Shown one piece after another: positions 1 through 8,720 of a stretch of 50,336 nucleotides of DNA. The notes under the pieces are model-generated. The model saw only the letters and a program-made list of their open reading frames with translations, was not told where the DNA came from and searched no databases. Every line of letters starts with the position of its first letter. Positions within the stretch are counted from its first letter, which is position 1. The position numbers and the translations under genes were made by a program. This stretch comes from CAZIWX01 sp964543125 (lineage in GTDB: Bacteria > Fidelibacterota > UBA8477). The DNA lies in contig CAZIWX010000004.1 of the NCBI GenBank assembly GCA_964543125.1, positions 1-50,336 of the forward strand. The letters are read 5' to 3'.

Positions 1-2118
1 CTTCACCTGCTGCCAAATTTCCTCGCTAATAAATGGCGCATAGGGGTGAAACAGTTTCATGGTGGTGCGTAGCACATAGACCGCCACGGCCAACGCCTGG
101 CGCTTGTGTTCTACCGGACCGTCGTACATGCGAATCTTGATGATCTCGATATACCAATCGCAGAACTGGCTCCAGATGAAATCCCACAGGGTCCGGGCGG
201 CATCATTAAACCCGAATTTCTCCAACTGCTCATTGAACCGTTTCACCGTCTCGTTCAACCGATGCAAAATCCAACGATCCGCCAGCTCCAGGTCGTTCCA
301 TTTATCCGGATTCAGATCATCGGCCGTCAATTCAAAATCAAGGTTCATAAGGACAAAGCGGCTGGCGTTCCAGACCTTGTTCATGAAATTCCGGGCCACT
401 TCCAGCCGATCCTCGCTGAACAGAATGTCCTGGCCCTTGGGGGCCATGAGCATAATTCCATACCGCAGGGTATCGGCGCCATATTTGGCAATCAAATCCA
501 GCGGATCGGGTGAATTCCCCAGCGACTTGGACATTTTACGCCCCTGACCATCCCGGATAATGCTGGTGAAATAGACATTGTTAAACGGGATCTCGCCCAT
601 GAATTCCTGCCCGGCGATGATCATGCGCGCCACCCAGAAAAAGATGATGTCCGGTGCGGTCACCAGGTCATTGGTGGGATAGTAATATTTCAACTCCGGG
701 CTGTCCCCGGGCCAGGAATGAACACCAAACGGCCAGAGCCAACTGGAAGCCCAGGTATCCAACACATCCTCATCCTGTTTCAGATCCGCATGAGCGCATT
801 TTGGGCATTTCTCCGGTGCGTTCACCTGCACCATGACTTCACCGCAAGCCTGGCAGGTGTACACCGGAATTCGATGCCCCCACCACAATTGGCGTGAAAT
901 ACACCAATCCCGAATGTTGGTCATCCAGTGCTCGTAGGTTTTGGTCCAGTGGCCGGGATGGAATTTGATCTCCCCGCCGCGCACCGCTTCCAGCGCCGGT
1001 TTCACCAGCTTGGTCATGTCCATGAACCACTGCTCGGACAGGTACGGTTCAATGGGTACATGGCCGCGTTCCGAATAACCGACCTTGTGGGTATAATCCT
1101 CAATCTTGTCAATTATTTTGGATTCTTTCAACCGTTCGATCACCGCTTCCCGAGCCTCAAAGCGATCCATACCTTCGAAATAATCCGGCACATTGCCATT
1201 CAAACTGGCGTCTTCATTAAAAATATTGATTACTTCCAGATGATGCCGCTCGCCCATTAAGAAATCATTGGGATCATGGGCAGGGGTGACCTTCACGGCG
1301 CCGGTTCCGAATTCCCGGTCCACATATTCATCGGCGAAAACTGGAATTTCGCGCCCCACCAGCGGCAGGATCACGGATTTTCCAACCAAATGTTTGTAAC
1401 GCTCATCGCCGGGATTCACCGCCACGCCCGTATCGCCCAGCATGGTTTCCGGCCGGGTCGTGGCCACCACGAGATATTCGTCACTATCTTTAACCGGATA
1501 ACGAATATACCACAGGTGAGATGCCCGCTCCTGGTAAATCACCTCTTCATCGGAGATAGCGGATTTGGTGGCGGGACACCAGTTTACAAGACGTTTGCCT
1601 CGATAGATGTAGCCTTTATTATACAATGCCACAAATGCTGTCAGGACGGCCCGATAATACCCGTCATCCATTGTGAAGCGCTGCCGCTCCCAATCGCAGG
1701 AGGCGCCCAGTTTTTTCAACTGTTCGATGATGATTCCGCCGTATTTCTCTTTCCAGGCGAAGGCGTGCGCCAGAAATTTCTCCCGGCCGAGGGCGGATTT
1801 AGTAATACCGTCGTGTCGCAGCAGATTCACTACTTTGGTTTCGGTGGCAATGGAAGCGTGGTCCGTACCGGGAATCCAGCAGGTTTCGTAGCCCTGCATC
1901 CGCCGCCAGCGGATCAAAATGTCCTGCATGGTATTGTTGAGCACATGCCCCAGGGTGAGAATGCCGGTTACATTGGGCGGGGGAATGACAATGACATAGG
2001 GCTTTTTATCCGGGTTGGGTTCGGAGTGGAAATAGTTGTGTTCCAGCCAGTGCCCATACCATTTGTCCTCGATCCGGGAGGCGTCATAGCGTTTGGTTAA
2101 TTCTAATTCCGTGGTCAT
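1..2118 (-). CDS. valS: Valyl-tRNA synthetase, 3' end beyond window
   Basis: Charges tRNA-Val with valine in the cytoplasm. Reading leftward from an ATG at 2118, the protein begins MTTELELTKRYDASRIEDKW. It then shows PPPNVTG, the class Ia ATP-site motif as TLGH, the editing-domain landmark TTRPETMLGD, a zinc-knuckle-like CQACGEVM...CPKC stretch, and the KMSKS loop as GRKMSKSLGN. The anticodon-binding region follows and the frame is still open at base 1, so the C-terminal coiled coil lies outside the window. The first position of the HIGH motif is Thr, not His. No strong Shine-Dalgarno sequence precedes the ATG. The gene is divergent from gatC. Identity is very secure; the exact start is likely but not certain. 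Confidence 0.97.
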   Translation of the reverse strand, partial: MTTELELTKRYDASRIEDKWYGHWLEHNYFHSEPNPDKKPYVIVIPPPNVTGILTLGHVLNNTMQDILIRWRRMQGYETCWIPGTDHASIATETKVVNLLRHDGITKSALGREKFLAHAFAWKEKYGGIIIEQLKKLGASCDWERQRFTMDDGYYRAVLTAFVALYNKGYIYRGKRLVNWCPATKSAISDEEVIYQERASHLWYIRYPVKDSDEYLVVATTRPETMLGDTGVAVNPGDERYKHLVGKSVILPLVGREIPVFADEYVDREFGTGAVKVTPAHDPNDFLMGERHHLEVINIFNEDASLNGNVPDYFEGMDRFEAREAVIERLKESKIIDKIEDYTHKVGYSERGHVPIEPYLSEQWFMDMTKLVKPALEAVRGGEIKFHPGHWTKTYEHWMTNIRDWCISRQLWWGHRIPVYTCQACGEVMVQVNAPEKCPKCAHADLKQDEDVLDTWASSWLWPFGVHSWPGDSPELKYYYPTNDLVTAPDIIFFWVARMIIAGQEFMGEIPFNNVYFTSIIRDGQGRKMSKSLGNSPDPLDLIAKYGADTLRYGIMLMAPKGQDILFSEDRLEVARNFMNKVWNASRFVLMNLDFELTADDLNPDKWNDLELADRWILHRLNETVKRFNEQLEKFGFNDAARTLWDFIWSQFCDWYIEIIKIRMYDGPVEHKRQALAVAVYVLRTTMKLFHPYAPFISEEIWQQVK

Positions 2119-2176
2119 AAGGTTTTTCTCGTTGGTTGCATCCTGCCGGTCAATGTCAGATCAATGTCAATTTACC

Positions 2177-2208
2177 CCAACCTGCCGGACGGTTGGTTTT
2201 GTATTTTT
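2177..2208 (+). terminator. Terminator-like hairpin facing right
   Basis: CCAACC (2177-2182) pairs with GGTTGG (2191-2196) across an 8-nt GC-rich loop and is followed by TTTTGTATTTTT. This has the shape of an intrinsic terminator on the plus strand, but no plus-strand gene ends just before it. On the minus strand it would lie in the valS leader without a useful T tract. Confidence 0.4.
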
Positions 2209-2503
2209 ATAAACCCGGTAATATAGAAGGAGATGGAAGGAGTGAATAGGGGAGAGTGAAGCCAAGCTGAAACGATCGGTTCATTGGGCCGGGGCGAACG
2301 GGGTGTACGAAAGATGCCGGAATGCTGTGGTTAAGGTAGCTGTTGCCGGAACTCATAGCGGTATTGCCCGTGAGGAATAATGCCAGTAGGCCGATGCGGT
2401 TTCAAAGCGGCAGGCCTGACCAAAGAACAGGTAACACCTCTGGAAAGCTTGATACTAATGGCTGGATATCCTAAAATGTAATTCCCCGGCCCCACCAACC
2501 TCG

Positions 2504-2532
2504 TTGACAACGTAAGCAGTACTCTCTATATT
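2504..2532 (+). promoter_or_regulatory. Sigma70-type promoter of gatC, predicting a leaderless mRNA
   Basis: TTGACA at 2504-2509 and TATATT at 2527-2532 are separated by exactly 17 bases. Transcription would begin near 2538-2540, which coincides with the gatC ATG at 2539. No ribosome-binding site is present between the -10 box and the start codon. Confidence 0.7.
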
Positions 2533-2538
2533 GACTCG

Positions 2539-2829
2539 ATGAAAGTTTCCGAAAAAGATGTCCGCCACATTGCCAAGCTGGCCCGGTTGGAGCTGACCGA
2601 TGCCGAGGTTCAGACCTTCTCCGGTCAACTTGGCGACATTCTGGGCTACATGGATAAACTCAACCAAGTGGATACCACCGAGGTGGAACCGCTCTACCAT
2701 GTGCACGACCAGGTGAATCGGCTGCGTGCAGACCAGGTAGAAACATCATTACCCCGGGAGGAAGCGCTGAAAAACGCGCCGGATACAGATGGGACCTTTT
2801 TTAAAGTTCCGCGGGTTATCAAAGAATAA
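2539..2829 (+). CDS. gatC: Asp-tRNA(Asn)/Glu-tRNA(Gln) amidotransferase subunit C
   Basis: Small 96-residue subunit that stabilises the GatA/GatB amidase-kinase complex, which converts misacylated Asp-tRNA(Asn) or Glu-tRNA(Gln) to the amide forms. The N-terminus (VSEKDVRHIAKLARLELTD) and the later VEPLYHV segment are hallmark GatC sequence, and the length is normal. The start matches the family. The gene stands alone: gatA and gatB are not adjacent. A near-consensus promoter places the transcription start at or within a base or two of the ATG, and there is no Shine-Dalgarno sequence, so translation is probably leaderless. Confidence 0.95.
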   Translation: MKVSEKDVRHIAKLARLELTDAEVQTFSGQLGDILGYMDKLNQVDTTEVEPLYHVHDQVNRLRADQVETSLPREEALKNAPDTDGTFFKVPRVIKE

Positions 2830-3000
2830 TCCATGCCGCAGGAGCCCCGTTACCGAATCGACTCCTGCACCGCCTACCCACCATTCCCTCTAATCGAAAT
2901 ACAACTCATTTTTCACTAAAGTGTGATGATGGTTGGATTGATGCCATTGGGCAGGCATGTAAGTTTTATGAAAATGAAGTAGACAATACCCTCACGCGTA
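2830..3000. other. Intergenic, gatC to tandem array
   Basis: About 170 bases with no gene. The last part, CCCTCACGCGT at 2989-2999, is an inverted match to ACGCGTGAGGG at 3020-3030 and forms the left boundary of the following array. Confidence 0.5.
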
Positions 3001-3402
3001 CTTCGACAGGCTCAGCAAGACGCGTGAGGGAGATTGAAAACAAGATGGAAATAACCTCCCGTATGCACTTCGACAAGCTCAGCAAGATGCGTGAGGGAGA
3101 TTGAAAACATGATGGAAATAACCTCCCGTATGCACTTCGACAAGCTCAGCAAGACGCGTGAGGGAGATTGAAAACAAGATGGAAATAACCTCCCGTGTGC
3201 ACTTCGACAGGCTCAGCAAGACGCGTGAGGGAGATTGAAAACATGATGGAAATAACCTCCCGTGTGTACTTCGACAAGCTTAGCAAGACGCGTGAGGGAG
3301 ATTGAAAACATGATGGAAATAACCTCCCGTATGTACTTCGGCAGGCTCAGCAAGATGCGTGAGGGAGATTGAAAACATGATGGAAATAACTTCCCGTGTG
3401 TC
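3001..3402. repeat. 67-bp tandem repeat array, six units, upstream of pyrG
   Basis: Units begin at 3001, 3068, 3135, 3202, 3269 and 3336, each 67 bases, differing only at scattered positions. Each starts CTTCGACARGCTCAGCAAGA, continues with GCGTGAGGGAGATTGAAAAC and ends in ATAACCTCCCGTRTG. The period is not a multiple of three, so it is not a coding repeat. At the right edge (3392-3431) the pattern inverts: TCCCGTGTG pairs with CACACGGGA around a reversed CTGAGCCTGTCGAAG core. The array is therefore bounded by inverted copies on both sides. Confidence 0.95.
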
Positions 3403-3477
3403 TCACTGAGCCTGTCGAAGTGCACACGGGATATTCGAATAAATCCTTGACCGATAATTGCCATAAGGAGCCAACCT

Positions 3478-5115
3478 GTGTCAGAGCAAACTCAAAAGAA
3501 ATATGTCATTATAACCGGCGGTGTAATCTCCGGACTGGGAAAAGGAATTGTAGCAGCGTCATTAGGGCTGCTGCTCAAGTCCAAAGGTTTCCGGGTGACC
3601 ATCCAAAAGCTGGACCCTTATCTGAATGTAGATCCGGGCACCATGAGTCCGTTCCAGCATGGGGAAGTGTATGTATTGGACGATGGCTCTGAAACCGATC
3701 TGGATTTGGGTCATTATGAACGGTTTATCGGGATCAATATGGCCCGGGCAAATAACACCACGGCCGGACAAGTGTATTACGAGGTCATCGAAAAGGAACG
3801 CCGCGGCGATTATCTCGGCTCCACGGTGCAGATCATTCCCCATGTGACGGACCAGATCCGGAAACGCATTACGGCGTTGGAAAAGCAGCATGCGGAACTG
3901 GACATTATCATCACCGAGATCGGCGGGACAGTCGGTGATATTGAAAGCCTGCCCTTTCTGGAAGCGGTGCGCCAGTTCCAGCAGGAACGCGGTCCGGAGA
4001 ATGTGATTATTGTCCTGGTAACGTTGATCCCCTATGTTCACGCCAGCGCCGAGATGAAGACCAAGCCCACTCAGCATTCGGTGATGCGCATGCGGGAAAT
4101 CGGTCTGCAGCCGGACATTCTCGTGTGCCGCAGTGAGTTCACCCTGCCCCGGGAGACACGGGAAAAACTGGTGCTGTTCTGCAATGTAAAATCCGAATGC
4201 GTCATTCAGGGATTGGATGCCAAGACCATTTACGAAGTCCCGCTGTTTTTGAACCGGGAACAGCTATCCGAGATTGTCTTGGAACGGCTGGGACTGGAGG
4301 ATCGTCCGGCGGAATTGTCTTATTTGCGCCGTTTTGTGAACCACATCGCCAATCCGGCCTCCACCGTCATCATCGGTGTGGCGGGCAAGTATGTCCAACT
4401 GGTGGATGCCTATAAATCCATTATTGAAGCATTCGCTCATGCTGGCGTGGACAATGACTGCAAGGTAGAAATTCGCTGGATCGATACGGAGCAAAATGAA
4501 GTAGCGGAGGACATTGAAGCGGAACTAAAAGGATTGGATGGGATTCTGATTCCCGGCGGATTCGGCTACCGGGGAATCGAGGGTAAAATTCGCGCGGCTC
4601 AATACGCCCGGCAAAAGAGAATCCCATTTCTGGGGATTTGTCTGGGGTTACAGGTGGCGGTGATCGAGTATGCGCGCCATATCGTTGGACTGGAAAAAGC
4701 CAATTCCACTGAATTTGACGCGGAAACACCCCACCCGGTGATTCATTTGATCCCGTCGCAGGAAAATGTCACCTCCAAGGGCGCCACCATGCGCCTGGGT
4801 GCTTATGAATGTGTCGTGCGGAAAGACACCCAAGCGTTTATTGCCTATGGTGCCGAACACATCAGCGAGCGCCACCGGCATCGGTTTGAAGTTAACAATG
4901 CCTACCGGGATCAACTGGAAACAAACGGAATGGTGATTTCGGGAATATCTCCGGACGACACTTTGGTGGAAATGATCGAATTGAAGGATCATCCCTGGTT
5001 CGTGGGCACCCAGGCACACCCGGAACTCAAGTCCCGCATCGGCCAAACCCATCCGCTATTCCGGGAATTTGTCCATGCGGCGGTGAAATATCATGCCGCT
5101 AAAGGGCAGCAATAG
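3478..5115 (+). CDS. pyrG: CTP synthase
   Basis: Makes CTP from UTP, ATP and glutamine, the last step of pyrimidine nucleotide synthesis. 545 residues, normal length. The N-terminal amidoligase domain carries the P-loop GVISGLGKGI and the motif KLDPYLNVDPGTMSPFQHGE. The C-terminal class I glutamine amidotransferase domain has the oxyanion loop PGGFGYRG, nucleophile Cys388 in GICLGLQ, and His514/Glu516 in AHPE. The start is GTG, supported by AAGGAG at 3465-3470 with a 7-base spacer. The upstream DNA is the 67-bp tandem array, so any promoter lies within or next to repeats. Confidence 0.98.
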   Translation: MSEQTQKKYVIITGGVISGLGKGIVAASLGLLLKSKGFRVTIQKLDPYLNVDPGTMSPFQHGEVYVLDDGSETDLDLGHYERFIGINMARANNTTAGQVYYEVIEKERRGDYLGSTVQIIPHVTDQIRKRITALEKQHAELDIIITEIGGTVGDIESLPFLEAVRQFQQERGPENVIIVLVTLIPYVHASAEMKTKPTQHSVMRMREIGLQPDILVCRSEFTLPRETREKLVLFCNVKSECVIQGLDAKTIYEVPLFLNREQLSEIVLERLGLEDRPAELSYLRRFVNHIANPASTVIIGVAGKYVQLVDAYKSIIEAFAHAGVDNDCKVEIRWIDTEQNEVAEDIEAELKGLDGILIPGGFGYRGIEGKIRAAQYARQKRIPFLGICLGLQVAVIEYARHIVGLEKANSTEFDAETPHPVIHLIPSQENVTSKGATMRLGAYECVVRKDTQAFIAYGAEHISERHRHRFEVNNAYRDQLETNGMVISGISPDDTLVEMIELKDHPWFVGTQAHPELKSRIGQTHPLFREFVHAAVKYHAAKGQQ

Positions 5116-5233
5116 CGGCCGGGAATCAATACTCCCCTCTGGTCTGCGACCCGTTTCCATTTCCCTGTAGTGAGGCCGGCTTCAAGCTCACATTCGGAGA
5201 TACTGCCAATCCGTTTTCACCCACCCAATCTCA

Positions 5234-6406
5234 TCATATTTTAATAAATATCCGTTTCGAATACAGATACCATAAGATGATGGTCCAGAAAATTATATTC
5301 ACTAACGCGTAGGTCAGCGAGGCATTAATCGGTGTAAAATAGGGCACGACCCAGTTGTTATAAAGCAGGCCTTTTATACTAATCAGCGTGCCGTCCGCCC
5401 GGGTCCAGCGGATCATATACAGCGTGCGTGCCAAAAGGCCGGAACCCACAAACACCACCAGAGGATTACTGCCAAACACGATCGCCGGCTTAGCCCATTT
5501 CACCCAGCCTTTCACATCTACGATCCAGGAGGCGAAAACCACCATGATCATGGCCAGCCCACCGGTCATGAGAACATACGTGACGGTCCACAATGATTTG
5601 TTGATGGGTTCCCACGGACTCAGGATGTTCCCGGCAAAATAAAACAAAACCCCCAGGGTAAAAATAGAGGAGAGCTTGTCGCTGTGTTTCCAGTCCTTGC
5701 GGATAATATCACCCACAAAGACACCCAACAATACCGTTACCACGGCCGGTAGAGTAGAGACAATCCCTTCCGGATCAAAGGGGAGGCCCTGTCCGTGCCA
5801 TACATGGTGTTCACCCAAAAGGGTCAAGTCAAGCCACCGCTCAAAACTGTGCTGGAGCGTGAAATCACCAGCGCCCCAACCGGTGACCAACGGAACCCGC
5901 ATTAGGATTTCATACAGGGCGAAAAATCCCAGACCGGCCAGCATCCGATCCCGTACTTTGGGCAGGTACAAGGTTATCAGACCAGCGGCGCAATACGCCA
6001 GGGCGATGCGCTGCAAAACCCCAAAAATGCGGATATCCGTCCAGCGCCGAAAGAAGAACCAAATATCCCATTCCTTGGCCATTTGAGCGTTGAAAGGAAT
6101 CCCGAAAGGCCAGCCGTTGAGCAGCAAGCCAAAGGCAAAAATCAGGATCGTTCGCCGAATGACCTTGCGCGTCAGAGCTTTCCGGTCTTCACCGGTTTCA
6201 CGATGCTTGGAAAAACTCAGGCTGATGGCCACCCCCACAATGAACAAGAAAAATGGAAACACCAGATCGGTGGGTGTCCAACCGTTCCAGGGCGCGTGCT
6301 CCAGTGGCGCGTAAATGTGACTCCAGCTCCCCGGGTTGTTCACTAAAATCATGAATGCCACGGTCAATCCGCGAAAAACATCCAGCGAAAGCAATCGTTT
6401 CTGCAT
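5234..6406 (-). CDS. DUF5009/NagX-type membrane acyltransferase (HGSNAT-like)
   Basis: About 390 residues. It begins MQKRLLSLDVFRGLTVAFMI and has around ten hydrophobic segments, the architecture of the heparan-alpha-glucosaminide N-acetyltransferase-like (COG4299) family. Family landmarks are SLDVFRG, the LVNNPGSW loop, the LEHAPWNGWTPTDLVFP segment and the small-residue-rich PFFLFIVGVAIS helix. Members are thought to move acetyl groups across the membrane onto amino sugars, but the substrate of this one cannot be read from sequence. I chose the ATG at 6406 because AGGGAG sits 6 bases upstream; a longer frame to 6442 lacks such a signal. Single gene, not in an obvious operon. Confidence 0.85.
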   Translation of the reverse strand: MQKRLLSLDVFRGLTVAFMILVNNPGSWSHIYAPLEHAPWNGWTPTDLVFPFFLFIVGVAISLSFSKHRETGEDRKALTRKVIRRTILIFAFGLLLNGWPFGIPFNAQMAKEWDIWFFFRRWTDIRIFGVLQRIALAYCAAGLITLYLPKVRDRMLAGLGFFALYEILMRVPLVTGWGAGDFTLQHSFERWLDLTLLGEHHVWHGQGLPFDPEGIVSTLPAVVTVLLGVFVGDIIRKDWKHSDKLSSIFTLGVLFYFAGNILSPWEPINKSLWTVTYVLMTGGLAMIMVVFASWIVDVKGWVKWAKPAIVFGSNPLVVFVGSGLLARTLYMIRWTRADGTLISIKGLLYNNWVVPYFTPINASLTYALVNIIFWTIILWYLYSKRIFIKI

Positions 6407-6524
6407 GCTCAACTCCCTATCGTTTTCAAACCGGCCCGGCACAAGGGCTCAAATGAGTATTAACCATCTCTTTTATTGAGCGTTTTAGGTGACCGCCCGT
6501 GGGCTGCCAAGCGGCGCAAAATAG

Positions 6525-6550
6525 GTTGGTTTAAAATGGAAACCAACGGT
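6525..6550 (-). terminator. Possible terminator of the GIY-YIG gene
   Basis: GTTGGTTT and AAACCAAC form an 8-bp stem around a 7-base AT-rich loop just after the stop codon at 6561. The T run on the minus strand is short, so the call is weak. Confidence 0.35.
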
Positions 6551-6560
6551 TGAAATGATG

Positions 6561-7460
6561 TTAATCGAGCGTCTGAAATTGTTGGCGAAAGGAGACGATG
6601 TAATCGTCTAATTGCTCCCGGGGAATGACACCTTCCGGCAGGCCGAAATGCCGTTTCAGCCGGTGAATGCGGTAGGGGCCGAATTTGTAAAAGTCCACCA
6701 GCCGTTCCAGATCATGGGAGAGAATACCACGCAAGAACGAATCGGTAGTCAGGGATAAACGCTCCATACAGCGTACTTGAAAACTCTGGGCCGTCCCCCG
6801 GAAGAATTGGGTCAGCATAAAATCCCAGCGGCGGGTGCGGGGATAAATAGGCGTATCAATCAATTCGATAGTATAGGCTTCAGCACCCTTTTCGTTGGTA
6901 AATACCGGTGGGAAGTTTCTGAAGCCGGACTCCGGATGCTGAATGAACCACAACCAACGCATTATCGATTGTAAGCGGTGCTGGAGATACACGCGGCCTT
7001 TGAAGGCGCCAAAGTACTCGAACTCCGGGTGTTCGCCGGCATCCTTTGCTACTGAAAGCGTAATGTGGTGGATGCCGGCTTCCAATCCCACGTAGCAATA
7101 CAATTCCGGGCGGGTATTCTGCACATTAAACGGTGGTTGATTCTCCCGCAGCAGGGCATTTTCCCGTAACAGTGCGGCTTCTTCCGACTCGCACGCTTCG
7201 TAAGTGATTTTTCGAACGCGATGGATCAGGCGGATCACTTTGCGCGGTGCTTCATTGGGCCGGGCGCGTTGATAAGACATGAGCCGGGCTTTAAGTTCCT
7301 TGGCTTTGCCCACATACAGCAAATTATCGTCCTTGTCCCACATGAGATACACGCCGGGAGTAGCGGGTAGATTTTTGAACCACTCGGCGCCGAATCTTGT
7401 TTTGAGCGGATTCTCGAATTGGAACAGGCCCATTTGTCCGGGAAAATGGAGTCGCGGCAT
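6561..7460 (-). CDS. GIY-YIG nuclease-domain protein
   Basis: 299 residues. A GIY-YIG domain occupies roughly residues 30-110: GVYLMWD, LLYVGKAKELKARLMSY, then a Glu-rich EEAALLRENALL helix that parallels UvrC/Cho N-terminal nuclease domains. The remainder has no UvrC middle domain or helix-hairpin-helix that I can recognise, so this is not UvrC. Cho-like excision nucleases or the nuclease half of polymerase-epsilon/GIY fusions are the nearest comparisons. It probably cuts DNA, but the role is unknown. It is followed by a short hairpin at 6525-6550. Confidence 0.75.
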   Translation of the reverse strand: MPRLHFPGQMGLFQFENPLKTRFGAEWFKNLPATPGVYLMWDKDDNLLYVGKAKELKARLMSYQRARPNEAPRKVIRLIHRVRKITYEACESEEAALLRENALLRENQPPFNVQNTRPELYCYVGLEAGIHHITLSVAKDAGEHPEFEYFGAFKGRVYLQHRLQSIMRWLWFIQHPESGFRNFPPVFTNEKGAEAYTIELIDTPIYPRTRRWDFMLTQFFRGTAQSFQVRCMERLSLTTDSFLRGILSHDLERLVDFYKFGPYRIHRLKRHFGLPEGVIPREQLDDYIVSFRQQFQTLD

Positions 7461-7770
7461 GTTCTAAAATTAGGGCGCTCAGGCGTTGATTGCACGGACT
7501 TTTCGCGGGGGAGAAGAAACCACGAATTGAAAAAGCAAAAACCGGAACCACAGATTGCACAGATTGCACAAATTGAAGAGAAGGCAGAAACCACAGAGAT
7601 GGGCTTGTCCACCAATCCGGTTTCGTCCTTCGATTCTCCGCCCTCAGTACGCAAGCTCCGGCTCGTACTCGTGCTCGTACTCGTACTCGATTTTTTACTC
7701 TTTCTCTTTCTCAAATTATTCCCTAAACTTCGTCAGATTTAACCAATAAACGAAACAAGGTGAATGAACA
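7461..7770. repeat. Intergenic repeat-like tract with CTCGTA hexamers
   Basis: No gene. It carries two modules seen again elsewhere in the window: ACCACAGATTGCACAGATTG (about 7549-7568; compare the ACCACAGATTACTCAGATT stretch near 8880) and a short CTCGTA/CTCGTG hexamer run at about 7673-7690 (compare 11320-11336 and 11540-11567). Confidence 0.6.
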
Positions 7771-8208
7771 ATGAACAAATTCATGCAGGCGGCGATCGAA
7801 GAAGCGCAAAAAGGATTATCTGAAGGCGGGGTTCCCATCGGGTCGGTATTGGTGCACAATGGAAAAATTATGGGCCAAGGACACAACCGGCGGGTCCAGC
7901 GGAGCAGTGTGATTCTCCACGCTGAAATGGATGCCCTGGAACATGCCGGCCGTCAGCCGGCTAAAGTCTATCGCGATGCAGTGCTCTACACCACCCTTTC
8001 ACCCTGTCCCATGTGCTCCGGCGCGATCCTGCTCTACGGTATTCCCAAAATCGTGATTGGTGAAAACCAGACCTTCATGGGCGATGAGGAACACTTAAAA
8101 AGTCACGGACTGGAATTGGATGTCCGGCAGGACGCCACCTGTATTCAACTCATGACCGATTTTATCGAAAAGAATCCGGAATTATGGAATGAGGATATTG
8201 GGGAGTAG
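7771..8208 (+). CDS. Cytosine deaminase, yeast FCY1-type
   Basis: 145 residues; deaminates cytosine to uracil in pyrimidine salvage. This is the zinc CDA-fold enzyme, not the amidohydrolase CodA. Zinc ligands are His50 (HAE, proton shuttle Glu52) and Cys79/Cys82 in SPCPMC. Segments EGGVPIG, LYTTLSPCPMC, YGIPKIVIGEN and the C-terminal WNEDIGE closely resemble Saccharomyces Fcy1, which ends WFEDIGE. TadA-type tRNA deaminases lack that tail. The start is supported by AAGGTG about 8 bases upstream. A related nucleoside/guanine deaminase is the alternative, but the tail makes cytosine deaminase most likely. Confidence 0.88.
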   Translation: MNKFMQAAIEEAQKGLSEGGVPIGSVLVHNGKIMGQGHNRRVQRSSVILHAEMDALEHAGRQPAKVYRDAVLYTTLSPCPMCSGAILLYGIPKIVIGENQTFMGDEEHLKSHGLELDVRQDATCIQLMTDFIEKNPELWNEDIGE

Positions 8209-8325
8209 AATACAATATCCGAGGTTTTAGCTACATTGCACTATTTTGTCATATTTGACACCTCATACTATATAGATATACTATTGCTTTAGATTATAAT
8301 TCTCATTACCTGCTTCAAACTCCGG
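8209..8325. other. AT-rich intergenic stretch
   Basis: Marked drop in GC compared with the preceding gene, and start of the accessory island. No attC site or gene was recognised. Confidence 0.4.
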
Positions 8326-8632
8326 CTAGGCCGGGACCGATTCAACGGCTAAAGAACTTAAAATTGAACGGGCTCTAAAGGTTTGGAATCTCAACAATCC
8401 TGCAGAATAAATAAATGGCATTTCTTTAGAGTTAATAGCAATATCAATTTCACCAATTCTTCCTTTTAATCCTTTTGCAGAAAGATCAAATTCAATCCAT
8501 GTGTTGGAATTAAAATTTGATATCCGGCCCAATATGGGATCTTCACCATCTTTTAAACCTTCAGAAATTGGTTTGGTATGTCGAATTGAACCATCTGATT
8601 TGATATATATTAGATGCCCAGCCTCGGCATAA
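8326..8632 (-). pseudogene. AT-rich orphan coding remnant, 5' end lost
   Basis: A minus-strand reading frame of about 100 codons runs from the IS21-like relic at 8633 to a TAG at 8326. It reads GHLIYIKSDGSIRHTKPISE then GRISNFNSNTWIEFDLSAKG. It has no start codon or ribosome-binding site that fits a full protein, and is cut at its 5' side exactly where the 87-bp relic begins. Base composition is like the neighbouring hydrolase cassette and unlike the housekeeping genes. No family recognised. It may be the tail of a lost cassette gene. Confidence 0.45.
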
Positions 8633-8719
8633 TGTCAGGGGGGAGTTAAAGTGTACCACACAAGGGGGATATGAAGTGCCCACCGGTGAAGGTGGACCAT
8701 TTTCAAGTGCCCGATGACA
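8633..8719. mobile_element. 87-bp IS21-like end relic
   Basis: Starts TGTCA and ends TGACA. Internal short motifs such as GGTGGACCATTTTCAAGTGC and AGTTAAAGTGTACCACA resemble the multiple terminal repeats of IS21-family elements, whose ends read TG...CA. No istA/istB is present, so this would be two ends left after deletion. It separates two unrelated gene remnants. The family assignment is from memory of IS21 ends. Confidence 0.4.
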
Positions 8720-8720
8720 C

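Larger units (their letters stand above)
2119..2538. other. Intergenic region between divergent valS and gatC
   Basis: About 420 bases without a convincing gene. It contains a terminator-like hairpin (2177-2208) and, at the right end, the gatC promoter (2504-2532). The middle, roughly 2220-2460, is purine-rich. I could not match it to a known RNA family such as SRP RNA, RNase P RNA or tmRNA. Confidence 0.6.

Noticed and set aside
1276..2100. 274-codon plus-strand frame opposite valS
   Set aside because: Antisense shadow of valS; the valS frame carries all the catalytic motifs.
2220..2460. Structured RNA (SRP, RNase P, T-box) upstream of valS or gatC
   Set aside because: None of the signature sequences of those RNAs are present; T-box leaders are essentially confined to Firmicutes and relatives.
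3001..3402. CRISPR array
   Set aside because: The 67-bp units are contiguous near-identical copies with no unique spacers, and no cas gene is present.
3213..3464. 83-codon minus-strand frame across the 67-bp array
   Set aside because: The repeat period is not a multiple of three, there is no ribosome-binding site, and the frame exists only because the repeat lacks stops.
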